Shown here: positions 35,162 through 43,671 of the stretch, one piece after another | Numbering within the stretch: position 1 is the stretch's first letter | Layout: every line of letters begins with the position of its first letter | Assembly: GCA_013372975.1 (NCBI GenBank) | Contig: JABXIS010000017.1 | Location: 62,001 to 126,000, forward strand | Direction of reading: 5' to 3' | DNA length: 64,000 bases | DNA from: Alphaproteobacteria bacterium | GTDB taxonomy: Bacteria > Pseudomonadota > Alphaproteobacteria > Sphingomonadales > Kordiimonadaceae | The notes under the pieces: generated by a model | Told to the model about the DNA's origin: nothing | What the model saw: the letters and a program-made list of their open reading frames with translations, nothing else | Database searches by the model: none | Position numbers and translations under genes: made by a program

Positions 35162-35191
35162 TTGACAACCAAGCGCTTGCTTGTTTTTAAT
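35162..35191 (+). promoter_or_regulatory. Operon promoter with overlapping TetR-type operator
   Basis: TTGACA (35162-35167) is a consensus -35 box, with an AT-rich -10 candidate near 35185-35191. Over the -35 and spacer lies a 20-bp dyad (35165-35184) with 18 of 20 positions symmetric and a perfect 10-bp core CAAGCGCTTG (35170-35179). The core and flanks fit A-N-CAAG-N2-CTTG-N-T, the pattern reported for the TetR-family regulator KstR2. Binding here would block RNA polymerase. The transcript start and the binding are not shown by the sequence. Confidence 0.65.
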
Positions 35192-35226
35192 TAATGAAAG
35201 AAATTAAATCAAGTGGAAGGGCGCAT

Positions 35227-36108
35227 ATGTCTGGGGAGGCAGGGTATCAGTCCGTTTTTCGTGCCGGGCTGTTTGGCGGCAAACGCATTATCGTCACGGG
35301 TGGCGGCAGCGGCATCGGGCGCTGCACCGCGCATGAGTTGGCGTCCCTCGGGGCCGAGGTTATCATCACCGGTCGCACGCAGGAAAAGCTGGATAGGGTT
35401 CAGGCCGAAATCATCGAGGATGGCGGCAAATGCACCACCCGCGCTTTCGATATACGGGATGAAGAGGCGGTGGCGGCCACCATTGCAGCCATTCTTGAGG
35501 ATGGGCCTGTCCACGGCCTTGTGAACAATGCGGGCGGCCAATATCCCTCCCCCCTTGAAGCCATCTCAACCAAAGGCTTTGAAACGGTGCTCAGAACCAA
35601 TGTGGTCGGCGCCTTCAACATGACACGCGAGCTTGTCACCCAGTCCATGAAGGATACGGGCGGCGCGGTTGTGAATATCACGGCTGATTTCCATGATGGC
35701 ATGCCCACCATGGGGCACTCCGGGGCCGCACGGGCCGCTTGCGAGAATTTCACAAAAACAGCCGCTGTGGAATGGGGCCGCTTCGGTGTGCGCATCAATT
35801 CGGTCGCGCCCGGCTGGGTGGCATCCTCCGGCTTCGACAGCTATGAAGACCCAACCTCCAAGGCGATGATCCCGCAACTCAAGAATCTGGTGCCCTTGGG
35901 CCGCATTGCCACTGAAGCGGAAATCGCCAGCGCGATTGTGTTTCTGCTGAGCGACGGCGCTGCCTTTATCTCGGGCGCCAGCCTGCGGGTTGATGGCGCC
36001 AGCAGCCTCTTCAGCCCGCTATTTCCACCACAGGGCGCCAAAAACAGCGAAAGCTATCAGGGCTTCCACCGCTACAAAGTGCCCAAAATTCTGGGTGGGG
36101 GAGACTGA
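35227..36108 (+). CDS. PECR-like short-chain dehydrogenase/reductase
   Basis: About 293 residues with a Rossmann TGGGSGIG cofactor motif (about 24-31) and NNAGG. The usual YxxxK catalytic pair is absent. At that place the protein has GHSGAARAACENFTKTAAVEW, the signature of peroxisomal trans-2-enoyl-CoA reductase (PECR)-type SDRs, so an NADPH-linked enoyl-CoA or dienoyl-CoA reductase is the best guess. First gene of an eight-gene operon of acyl-CoA enzymes; atu clusters also carry SDR genes (atuB, atuG). I chose ATG at 35227, behind GGAAGG, over the earlier ATG at 35194, which lies close to the predicted -10. Confidence 0.85.
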   Translation: MSGEAGYQSVFRAGLFGGKRIIVTGGGSGIGRCTAHELASLGAEVIITGRTQEKLDRVQAEIIEDGGKCTTRAFDIRDEEAVAATIAAILEDGPVHGLVNNAGGQYPSPLEAISTKGFETVLRTNVVGAFNMTRELVTQSMKDTGGAVVNITADFHDGMPTMGHSGAARAACENFTKTAAVEWGRFGVRINSVAPGWVASSGFDSYEDPTSKAMIPQLKNLVPLGRIATEAEIASAIVFLLSDGAAFISGASLRVDGASSLFSPLFPPQGAKNSESYQGFHRYKVPKILGGGD

Positions 36109-36109
36109 T

Positions 36110-37717
36110 ATGCCCGCACTTGTCAGCACAATCGACGCCGGTTCAGACACCTTCCAGAAAAACGCCGCTGCGATGCAGGCCGCAATGGACGAAATCGCCG
36201 CCATTGAGGAACTGAAAGCGGCAGCGCAGGAAAAGGCCCGCGCGCTGTTTGACAAACGCGGCAAGCTCCTGCCCAAGGAACGATTGGCACTGCTTCTTGA
36301 TCCCGGCGCACCATTCCTCGAACTGTCTGCCCTTGCGGGATACAAAATGTATGACGACCGGGATGGCTCGGGCGCTGGCGGCTCCATCGCGGGCATTGGT
36401 TATGTGTCAGGCAAGCGCTGCATGGTGATCGTGTCCAACAGCGCGGTCAAAGGTGGCACGGTAACACCCGCCGGGCTCAACAAATCCCTGCGCCTGCAGA
36501 ATATCGCCATGGAAAACAGGCTGCCTGTTGTTGGCCTGATGGAAGGCGGCGGCGCCAACCTGCAGCATGTGTCTGACATGTTCGTCGAAGGTGCGCGTAG
36601 CTTTGCAAATCAGGCACGGCTTTCAGCCGCTGGCATGCCGCAGATCACTGTAGTGCATGGCAGCAGCACGGCGGGCGGCGCTTACCAACCGGGCCTGTCG
36701 GACTATGTGGTGATGGTGCGCGGGCGGTCGAAAGTTTTCCTCGCGGGCCCACCGCTTTTGAAGGCAGCCACCGGCGAAATCGCCAAGGATGAAGAGCTTG
36801 GCGGTGCCGAGCTGCATGCAGAGGTAACCGGCACCGCCGAATATCTGGCGGAAGACGACGCAGACGGTATCCGTTATGCCCGCGAAATTATGTCACGCCT
36901 GCCATGGAAAGCGCCAAATACCAGCCAAGATGACTACCCCGCACCCGCATATCCGACCGAAGATCTGATCGGCGTGGTGCCCGCAGACGCCAAAACACCC
37001 TATGACGTGCGCGAGGTGATCGCCCGGCTGGTGGACGCGTCAGACTTCCTTGATTTCAAAAATGATTACGACAGCCAAACCGTGTGCGGGCACGCCAGCA
37101 TCGCAGGCCAAACCGTGGGCATCATTGGCAACAATGGCCCCATCACACCCATCGGCGCCACCAAGGCCGCCCAATTTGTGCAGCTCTGTGATCAGGCGGG
37201 CATTCCGATCCTGTTCCTCCATAACACCACCGGCTTTATGGTGGGCAAGGACGCCGAGGCAGGCGGTATTGTCAAACACGGGTCAAAGCTTATTCAGGCG
37301 GTCACCAACGCGCGGGTGCCGCGCATCTCCATTCATATCGGCGGCAGCTACGGTGCAGGCAACTATGCCATGTGTGGCCGGGGCGTGGACCCCCGTTTTG
37401 TCTTTTCCTGGCCCAATGCCAAAACCGCCGTCATGGGTGGCGCGCAGGCAGGCATGGTGCTCCGGATCGTGGGCACCGAAAAAGCCAAACGCATGGGCGA
37501 AGAGCCTGACGAAGTCGCGCTCAAGGCCATGGAACAGGCCACAGCAAGCCAGATGGATGCCTGTTCGACAGCCCTTTATGGCACCGCGCGCCTGTGGGAC
37601 GACGGCATCATAGACCCGCGCGATACCCGTAACCTTTTGATTTACCTGCTTGATGTCTGCCGGGACGCGGACACCCGCGAAACCCGGCCAAACACATTCG
37701 GCGTTGCACGCTTCTAG
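36110..37717 (+). CDS. Acyl-CoA carboxylase, carboxyltransferase (beta) subunit
   Basis: 535 residues with the two crotonase-like carboxyltransferase halves: the N-terminal half has RERL-like KERLALLLDPGAPFLEL and GSSTAGGAYQPGLSDYVVMV, and the C-terminal half has GNNGPITPIGATKAAQFVQLCD, LFLHNTTGFMVG and GAGNYAMCGRGVDPRF. It transfers CO2 from biotin to an acyl-CoA. Sequence and context fit the methylcrotonyl-CoA/geranyl-CoA carboxylase branch (LiuB/AtuC); which substrate is used cannot be fixed by eye. ATG at 36110, one base after the SDR stop, with GGGGGAG upstream. Partner: the biotin-carrying alpha subunit at 39662. Confidence 0.93.
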   Translation: MPALVSTIDAGSDTFQKNAAAMQAAMDEIAAIEELKAAAQEKARALFDKRGKLLPKERLALLLDPGAPFLELSALAGYKMYDDRDGSGAGGSIAGIGYVSGKRCMVIVSNSAVKGGTVTPAGLNKSLRLQNIAMENRLPVVGLMEGGGANLQHVSDMFVEGARSFANQARLSAAGMPQITVVHGSSTAGGAYQPGLSDYVVMVRGRSKVFLAGPPLLKAATGEIAKDEELGGAELHAEVTGTAEYLAEDDADGIRYAREIMSRLPWKAPNTSQDDYPAPAYPTEDLIGVVPADAKTPYDVREVIARLVDASDFLDFKNDYDSQTVCGHASIAGQTVGIIGNNGPITPIGATKAAQFVQLCDQAGIPILFLHNTTGFMVGKDAEAGGIVKHGSKLIQAVTNARVPRISIHIGGSYGAGNYAMCGRGVDPRFVFSWPNAKTAVMGGAQAGMVLRIVGTEKAKRMGEEPDEVALKAMEQATASQMDACSTALYGTARLWDDGIIDPRDTRNLLIYLLDVCRDADTRETRPNTFGVARF

Positions 37718-37732
37718 GGGGAAGGAAACACC

Positions 37733-38881
37733 ATGCTTTTTACAGACCAGCACAATGAACTGAGGCGCACAGTCGCCCGTTTTGTCGCCGAAGAGGTGAA
37801 CCCACATGTGGACGAATGGGAAGAAGCGGGCATTTTCCCGGCCCACGAATTGTTCAAAAAAATGGGCAACCTGGGCCTTCTGGGCATTTCCAAACCGGAA
37901 GAATTTGGCGGCCTCGGCCTCGATTATTCCTACGAAATGGTGCTGGCCGAAGAACTGGGCGGCATCAACTGTGGTGGCGTGCCCATGGGTATCAGCGTGC
38001 AAACCAATATGGCCACCCCTGCCCTTGCACGCTTCGGCTCTGATGAGCTGCGGCACGAGTTCCTCGCCCCCGCCATCGCGGGCGATATGGTGTGTTCGAT
38101 TGCCGTATCCGAACCCCATGCGGGCTCAGACGTGGCAGCGATCAAAACCACCGCAGTGAAGGACGGCGATGACTATGTAATCAATGGCACCAAAATGTGG
38201 ATCACCAATTCCACACAAGCCGATTTCCTCTGCCTTCTGGCCAACACGGGCGAAGCCCCCGCCCACAAGAACAAATCGTTGATCGTGGTGCCAACAGATA
38301 CGCCCGGCGTCAGTTTCTCGGAAAAACTGAACAAACTGGGGATGCGCTCGTCCGACACCGCACAGATATTCCTTGATGATGTGCGGGTACCGCAACGTCA
38401 CCTGATCGGGCGCGAAGGCGACGGTTTCCGCATGCAGATGATGCAGTTTCAGGAAGAACGCCTGTGTGCGGCCATGTTGGGCCCCAAAGGCCTGTCCGAC
38501 ACCATCCAGCGCACCATCGACTATACACGTGACCGGCAAATCTTTGGTGGCGCCGTGCTCGATAATCAAGTGGTGCAATATCGGCTGGCCGAACTGCAAA
38601 CCGAAGTGGAGGCGCTGCGGGCGCTGGTGTGGCACGCCACCGAACAATATATCAACGGCGTGGACGTTACCAAGCTCGCCACCATGGCCAAGCTGAAAGC
38701 CGGCCGGCTTGCACGCGAAGTGCCGGATGCCTGCCTCCAATATTGGGGTGGCATGGGCTTCATGTGGGACAATCTGGTTGCCCGGTCCTACCGCGACGGA
38801 CGGTTGAGCTCTATCGGTGGCGGGTCCGACGAAACCATGCTTCGCATCCTGACCAAGATCATGGGTATGTCCAATGGTTGA
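37733..38881 (+). CDS. Acyl-CoA dehydrogenase (citronellyl-CoA dehydrogenase-like)
   Basis: 382 residues of the FAD acyl-CoA dehydrogenase family: CSIAVSEPHAGSDVAAIKT (first signature, about 121-139), MWITNS, LGMRSSDTAQIFLDDVRVP and a C-terminal QYWGGMGFMWDNLVARSYRDGR, followed by SSIGGGSDETML, where the catalytic glutamate would lie. The GGGxDE ending differs from the EGTNQI ending of straight-chain enzymes and resembles those acting on branched or terpenoid acyl-CoAs. Its place between carboxylase beta and a hydratase mirrors atuD between atuC and atuE. It would make the alpha,beta-unsaturated CoA ester that the carboxylase needs. The stop overlaps the next start. Confidence 0.9.
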   Translation: MLFTDQHNELRRTVARFVAEEVNPHVDEWEEAGIFPAHELFKKMGNLGLLGISKPEEFGGLGLDYSYEMVLAEELGGINCGGVPMGISVQTNMATPALARFGSDELRHEFLAPAIAGDMVCSIAVSEPHAGSDVAAIKTTAVKDGDDYVINGTKMWITNSTQADFLCLLANTGEAPAHKNKSLIVVPTDTPGVSFSEKLNKLGMRSSDTAQIFLDDVRVPQRHLIGREGDGFRMQMMQFQEERLCAAMLGPKGLSDTIQRTIDYTRDRQIFGGAVLDNQVVQYRLAELQTEVEALRALVWHATEQYINGVDVTKLATMAKLKAGRLAREVPDACLQYWGGMGFMWDNLVARSYRDGRLSSIGGGSDETMLRILTKIMGMSNG

Positions 38882-39665
38882 TGAAGCCCCGATCCTGATC
38901 AGCCAGGCTGGCGGCGTGATGTATGTCACCCTCAACCGGCCCCATGCGCGAAACGCCATGAATGGCGCCATGGTTGAGGCCCTTATGGCGGCTTTTGATA
39001 GCGCCGAGGCCGACCCCGGCGTGCGCATCATGGTGCTTCGGGGGGCAGGCGGCGTTTTCTGCGCGGGTGGTGACCTCAAAGGCTTTGCCACAGGCCCCAA
39101 AACGCCTGATGCCATCACCAAAGGCAACCGCCTGTTCGGCACGTTGCTTGAGCGCGCACAGGCTTTCCCCAAGCTTCTGATCAGCTTCTGCCGCGGGGCC
39201 GCTATGGGCGGCGGGTTTGGCCTTGTGTGTGTATCCGATATCGCCATTGCAGACGCTGATTGCCGCTTTGGCATGCCTGAAGTAACGCTTGGGCTGGTAC
39301 CGGCCCAGATCGCGCCTTTCGTGTGCGCCCGCATTGGCCTGACGCACACACGCAATCTTGCCCTCACTGGCGCCATCATTTCTGGCAAGAAAGCCCGCAA
39401 GCTGGGGCTGGTGCATTATGCTGAAGCTGGCGCCCTGGCGATGGACCAGAGGCTGACTGATATTCTCAAACAGGCGCATAAAGCTGCGCCCGAAGCTCTG
39501 GCCGCAACCAAACAAATGCTGATCGGCATGGGGAACACTGTTACCCCCGAAACGCTCGATAAGGCGGCAGAGCTGTTCACGGCCTCGCTCGGGGGTGAAG
39601 GGCGCGAGGGCACGCAGGCGTTTGCAGAAAAACGGTTACCTGCATGGGCGGAGGGCCACGCATGA
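38874..39665 (+). CDS. Enoyl-CoA hydratase, methylglutaconyl- or isohexenylglutaconyl-CoA type
   Basis: 263 residues of the crotonase fold: LNRPHARNAMNGAMVEAL, the oxyanion-hole segment FCAGGDLKGFA, and GAAMGGGFGLVCVSDIAIA, then CRFGMPEVTLGLVPAQIAPFV with the remaining catalytic glutamate. The GGGFGL wording (no glutamate at the first catalytic site) is usual for hydratases of the LiuC/AtuE type that act on carboxylated glutaconyl-CoA esters. It would hydrate the product of the carboxylase. It overlaps the preceding gene by 8 nt and the next gene's ribosome-binding region lies inside its end. Confidence 0.88.
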   Translation: MVDEAPILISQAGGVMYVTLNRPHARNAMNGAMVEALMAAFDSAEADPGVRIMVLRGAGGVFCAGGDLKGFATGPKTPDAITKGNRLFGTLLERAQAFPKLLISFCRGAAMGGGFGLVCVSDIAIADADCRFGMPEVTLGLVPAQIAPFVCARIGLTHTRNLALTGAIISGKKARKLGLVHYAEAGALAMDQRLTDILKQAHKAAPEALAATKQMLIGMGNTVTPETLDKAAELFTASLGGEGREGTQAFAEKRLPAWAEGHA

Positions 39666-41614
39666 TCAAGCGTCTTCTGATCGCCAACCGGAGTGAAATT
39701 GCAGTGCGGATCATGCGCACGGCAAAAGCCATGGGCATTCATACCATCGCAGTTTATTCAGAGGCCGACAAAGCCGTGCAGCATGTGAAATTGGCTGACA
39801 GCAGCATCTGTATAGGCCCGGGGCCCGCGACAGAATCCTACCTCAGCATCGGCGCTATCCTGAATGCCGCCCGTGAAACTGGCGCGGATGCCATCCATCC
39901 GGGTTATGGTTTCCTGTCTGAAAATCCGGACTTTGCGGAAGCGGTGACGAACGCTGGGTTAATCTTCGTGGGGCCAACCGCCGATGTGATCCGGCAGATG
40001 GGGTGCAAACGTACCGCGCGCCAAATCGCCGACAAGGCAGGCGTACCGGTGGTGCCGGGCTTTGACGGTACAGATACAGACGATGCCGTCCTTTTGGCCG
40101 AAGCAAAAAGCATCGGCGTGCCCTTGATGATCAAAGCCACAGCGGGTGGTGGTGGGCGCGGCCTGCGCCGTGTGGACAGGCTGGACGACTTCACTGACGC
40201 CCTCGCCAGCGCCCGGCGGGAAGCCGGATCAGCCTTCGGTGATAGCGGGATCATCCTTGAAAAACTGATCGAGGATGCCCGCCATGTGGAAGTGCAGATA
40301 TTGGCCGATAGCCAAGGCACCGTCTTGCATTTGTTTGAACGGGATTGTTCGAGCCAGCGGCGTCATCAGAAAGTAATAGAAGAAGCCCCCTGCGCCACGA
40401 TTTCCGATGAAACACGCGCAGCCCTCACATCGGCAGCCGTCAAACTGGCAAGCGAAGTTGGCTATACGGGGGCCGGCACGGTTGAATTTTTGGTAGATGA
40501 AAAAGGCGCCATCTATTTCCTTGAAATGAACACCCGCCTGCAGGTGGAACATCCTGTGACCGAACTGGTGACAGGCCTTGATCTGGTGGCGGAACAGCTG
40601 CGGATTGCAAGCGGCCAGGCCTTGGCGCTCACGCAAAGCGATGTTTCGATCTCAGGGCATGCCATCGAAGCCCGCCTTTATGCCGAGGACCCGGCCCAAC
40701 ACTTTATGCCACAAACAGGCACATTGGGCGTGTTCGATATTCCCACGCCCGCAGGCGCGCGGCTGGATAGTGGCGTAATCGCGGGTGATACGGTCAGCCC
40801 CTATTACGACCCGATGCTGGCGAAACTGATCGCCCACGGTCAAACGCGGGAAGACGCACGCCTGCGCCTTCTTGCCATGCTGGCGGGCAGCCGTATTGCG
40901 GGCCTTGGCACCAATAAAGCCTGGCTGTCCCATCTGCTGAAAAGTGAGCCTTTCAGCACGGGCGCCACGCGAACCCATACGCTGGAACATTCAGCCACGT
41001 TCCTTCCCGTGCCCGCCATCAAACAGGCATTGGCCATTGCGCTGATCATGCAGGCAAATGCGCTGAAGGAAAGCCCGATGCCGGGCCTTGGTGGCTGGAC
41101 CAATCTTTCGGGCGCAAAAACACGCCGTATCCTTGAGGTTGCAGGGGAACGTATTTCTGTTGAAACCCGGCAAACCAAAACCGCACAAGGTTGGGATATC
41201 ACGGTTGCTGCAGAGGGAGAGACACGCATTGCGTCTTTTGACGGCGAGATTTTCACATACAAAGGTGAAAAGGTGCATGCCCGCCACTGGACAGATGGTA
41301 ACCACCATTATGCCGACCTGGGCCGCTGGCATTTTGCCGCAATCGATATCACCCACGCGCCAGCCGAAAAATCAGGCGGCGCAGGCACAGGCAAACTGGC
41401 GGCCCCGATGGATGGCCAGATTGTTGCCGTTGCCACCGCAAACGGCGAAAACGTCAGCGCGGGGGACCTGATCTGCGTGATCGAAGCCATGAAAATGGAA
41501 CATCACATCCGCGCCGATATGGACGGCACAATATCAGAATTGACCGCAAGCGTGGGCGCACAGGTGAAAGCCAGAGCACCCCTTGCCACCATTACACCGG
41601 GGGAACCATCATGA
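39662..41614 (+). CDS. Acyl-CoA carboxylase, biotin carboxylase / biotin carrier (alpha) subunit
   Basis: 650 residues. The biotin carboxylase part (1-450) has IKRLLIANRSEIAVRIMRT, HPGYGFLSENPDFA, the ATP-grasp glycine loop IKATAGGGGRGLR and EMNTRLQVEHPVTEL. A carboxylase-association region follows, and the C-terminal biotinyl domain carries the biotin lysine in EAMKMEHHIRA. With the beta subunit at 36110 it forms a methylcrotonyl/geranyl-CoA-type carboxylase (LiuD/AtuF). I chose ATG at 39662 because GGAGGG lies 6 nt upstream and MIKR is the family start; an earlier ATG at 39644 would add six residues. It overlaps BKACE by 4 nt. Confidence 0.93.
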   Translation: MIKRLLIANRSEIAVRIMRTAKAMGIHTIAVYSEADKAVQHVKLADSSICIGPGPATESYLSIGAILNAARETGADAIHPGYGFLSENPDFAEAVTNAGLIFVGPTADVIRQMGCKRTARQIADKAGVPVVPGFDGTDTDDAVLLAEAKSIGVPLMIKATAGGGGRGLRRVDRLDDFTDALASARREAGSAFGDSGIILEKLIEDARHVEVQILADSQGTVLHLFERDCSSQRRHQKVIEEAPCATISDETRAALTSAAVKLASEVGYTGAGTVEFLVDEKGAIYFLEMNTRLQVEHPVTELVTGLDLVAEQLRIASGQALALTQSDVSISGHAIEARLYAEDPAQHFMPQTGTLGVFDIPTPAGARLDSGVIAGDTVSPYYDPMLAKLIAHGQTREDARLRLLAMLAGSRIAGLGTNKAWLSHLLKSEPFSTGATRTHTLEHSATFLPVPAIKQALAIALIMQANALKESPMPGLGGWTNLSGAKTRRILEVAGERISVETRQTKTAQGWDITVAAEGETRIASFDGEIFTYKGEKVHARHWTDGNHHYADLGRWHFAAIDITHAPAEKSGGAGTGKLAAPMDGQIVAVATANGENVSAGDLICVIEAMKMEHHIRADMDGTISELTASVGAQVKARAPLATITPGEPS

Positions 41615-42486
41615 CAGACAAAGCCATCCTGACCTGTGCGCTCACAGGCGTACTGACGGACCCGACCCAACATAATGTGCCGGTAACGCCCGAACAAATG
41701 GCGGCTGAGGCCAAGGCAGCTTATGATCAGGGTGCCACGATCATGCATTGCCATTACAGGCAACAGGAAGCGGGCAAAGGCCACCTGCCTAGCTGGGATG
41801 GGGCATTGGCGCTTGAAATCAATGACGCCATTCGCGCCGCCTGCCCTGACGTGGTGATCAATATGACCACAGGTGTCGTGGGCCGGGACCAGTCAGACGT
41901 GCTGGACTATCTCGCCCACTGCAAACCAGAAATGGCTGCGATGAACGCGGGCACGCTCAATTACCTGAAAACCCGGCGCGACGGCAACTGGGCGTGGCCG
42001 CCAATGACCTTCCAGAACCCGGTGGACAAAGTGGCTGAGATGCTTGAGTGCATGCGCACATACAATATCGTGCCCGAGTTTGAATGTTTCGATATCGGCA
42101 TCTTGCGGTCCGTGGGCCTTTATATCGAGAACGGCATGGTCAGCCGCGCCGACGTGAATTTTGTGATGGGAGTGGCGTCCGGTATGCCGTGTGACGCTGA
42201 CCTCTTGCCACTTCTCGTGAAATACCGTCCCGAAGGCAGCCCCTGGCAGGCCACATTGATTGGCCGCCAAAACGTCTGGCCGGTGCATCAGCGGGTGGCG
42301 GAGCTGGGCGGTAACCTGCGCACGGGACTTGAGGATTGCTTCTATCTGCCAAATGGCGACAAGGCGCGGTCAAACGGCGAGATGATCGAAGCCCTTGCCG
42401 CCTGCGCCCGTAATGCCGGACGGGAGGTCATGACACCCGCCGAAACCCGCGCCCATGTGGCAGAACTGGGCTGGAGCCAGGCATGA
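41611..42486 (+). CDS. BKACE-family beta-keto acid cleavage enzyme (DUF849)
   Basis: 291 residues. The family (3-keto-5-aminohexanoate cleavage enzyme and relatives) is a zinc TIM barrel that converts a beta-keto acid plus acetyl-CoA into acetoacetate and a new acyl-CoA. Visible are LTCALTGVLTDP at the start, the metal HxH in TIMHCHYRQ (about residue 46), INMTTGVVGRD, MAAMNAGTLNY and the catalytic glutamate in LRTGLEDCFYL. It is coupled by ATGA overlaps to both neighbours in the carboxylase operon. Classic atu/liu operons carry AtuA or HMG-CoA lyase instead, so this step may differ here; the substrate is unknown. Confidence 0.88.
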   Translation: MTDKAILTCALTGVLTDPTQHNVPVTPEQMAAEAKAAYDQGATIMHCHYRQQEAGKGHLPSWDGALALEINDAIRAACPDVVINMTTGVVGRDQSDVLDYLAHCKPEMAAMNAGTLNYLKTRRDGNWAWPPMTFQNPVDKVAEMLECMRTYNIVPEFECFDIGILRSVGLYIENGMVSRADVNFVMGVASGMPCDADLLPLLVKYRPEGSPWQATLIGRQNVWPVHQRVAELGGNLRTGLEDCFYLPNGDKARSNGEMIEALAACARNAGREVMTPAETRAHVAELGWSQA

Positions 42487-43661
42487 TCCCGAACCTGCAA
42501 TCCTTTGGTTTCTCAGCCGAGCAGCAAGCCCTGTATGACACCGCCTACCGCTATGGAGAGAAAGAGCTTTGGCCGCTTCTGCCCAAAATGGATGATGAAG
42601 ACTGGTTCCCGGCCGAGGCCTATCGCGCCATGGCAGACACCGGCTTTCTAGGCACCACTGTGCCGGAAAACTTTGGCGGCGCGGCGCTTGATTTCACAAG
42701 TCAGGCCCTGCTTGCCGAGGCCTTCAGCTATTGGAACCACTGCCTTTCGGCCAGTTGGGGCGCCAGCGAAAACCTGTGCATCAACAATATTGTCAGAAAC
42801 GCGAACGAAGCCCAGAAGGCCAAATATCTGCCCATGTTCACCGCGGGTGCCATCGGCGCCTTGGGGCTGACAGAGCCGGGGGCCGGGTCAGACGCGCTTG
42901 GTTCCATGGCTACCACCGCCCGGCGGGATGGTGACCACTATGTGCTCAATGGCCGCAAGATGTTCATCACCAATGGCCCTGTGGCCGATATCCTTCTGGT
43001 GTATGCCAAAACCAATCCCGAGGCGGGCGCACACGGCATCTCGGCCTTCATCGTGGAGAAGGAGTTTCCCGGTTTTGAAGTGGCCCAGAAGCTGGACAAA
43101 ATGGGCTGGCGCGGCAGCCCAACGGGCGAACTGGTATTTAATGATTGCCATGTGCCTGCAGAAAACCTGATAGGTGCGGAAAACCACGGTGTGGCTGTGG
43201 TGATGAGCGGACTCAATATCGAGCGGGTGTTCCTGTGCGCGTCCTCAATTGGTGTAGCCCAGCGCGCGCTGGACCTGAGCCTTGACTACGCCAAGGAACG
43301 CGCCCAGTTCGGCAAACCGATCGGGCATTTCCAACTGGTGCAGGGCCTTCTGGCAGACATGTATACCGACGTAGAGACCATGCGCGCCACATCCTACCAG
43401 CTCCTTAAGGAAGTGAATGATCTGGAACGCGGCGGCGGTGGGCGCGGCCCTGTGCATATGCGTAGCGCCATGGCGGCCCTGCACACGGGACGGGCCATGA
43501 TGCGGGTGCTGGATAACGCCGTGCAAATCCATGGCGGCATGGGCTTTATGCGGGAAACAGAAGTGAACCGGCTGTATCGGTCCGGCAAAGTGATCGAGAT
43601 TGGCGCGGGCACCAACCAGATCAGGCAATCCATTATCGCGCAGGAACTATTGAAAGCTTGA
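42483..43661 (+). CDS. Acyl-CoA dehydrogenase (isovaleryl-CoA dehydrogenase-like)
   Basis: 392 residues. FAD acyl-CoA dehydrogenase motifs: GALGLTEPGAGSDALGSM, MFITNGPVADILLVYAKT, MGWRGSPTGELVFNDCHVP, and a C-terminal AVQIHGGMGFMRETEVNRLYR followed by IEIGAGTNQIRQ. The catalytic glutamate appears to lie in GLNIERVFLCAS, the position used by isovaleryl-CoA dehydrogenase, and TNQI replaces the usual EGTxQI glutamate. It fits branched acyl-CoA substrates. As the second dehydrogenase of the operon it may act before or after the chain shortening done by the other enzymes. ATG overlaps the BKACE stop. Confidence 0.92.
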   Translation: MIPNLQSFGFSAEQQALYDTAYRYGEKELWPLLPKMDDEDWFPAEAYRAMADTGFLGTTVPENFGGAALDFTSQALLAEAFSYWNHCLSASWGASENLCINNIVRNANEAQKAKYLPMFTAGAIGALGLTEPGAGSDALGSMATTARRDGDHYVLNGRKMFITNGPVADILLVYAKTNPEAGAHGISAFIVEKEFPGFEVAQKLDKMGWRGSPTGELVFNDCHVPAENLIGAENHGVAVVMSGLNIERVFLCASSIGVAQRALDLSLDYAKERAQFGKPIGHFQLVQGLLADMYTDVETMRATSYQLLKEVNDLERGGGGRGPVHMRSAMAALHTGRAMMRVLDNAVQIHGGMGFMRETEVNRLYRSGKVIEIGAGTNQIRQSIIAQELLKA

Positions 43662-43671
43662 GGGGGCAGCT

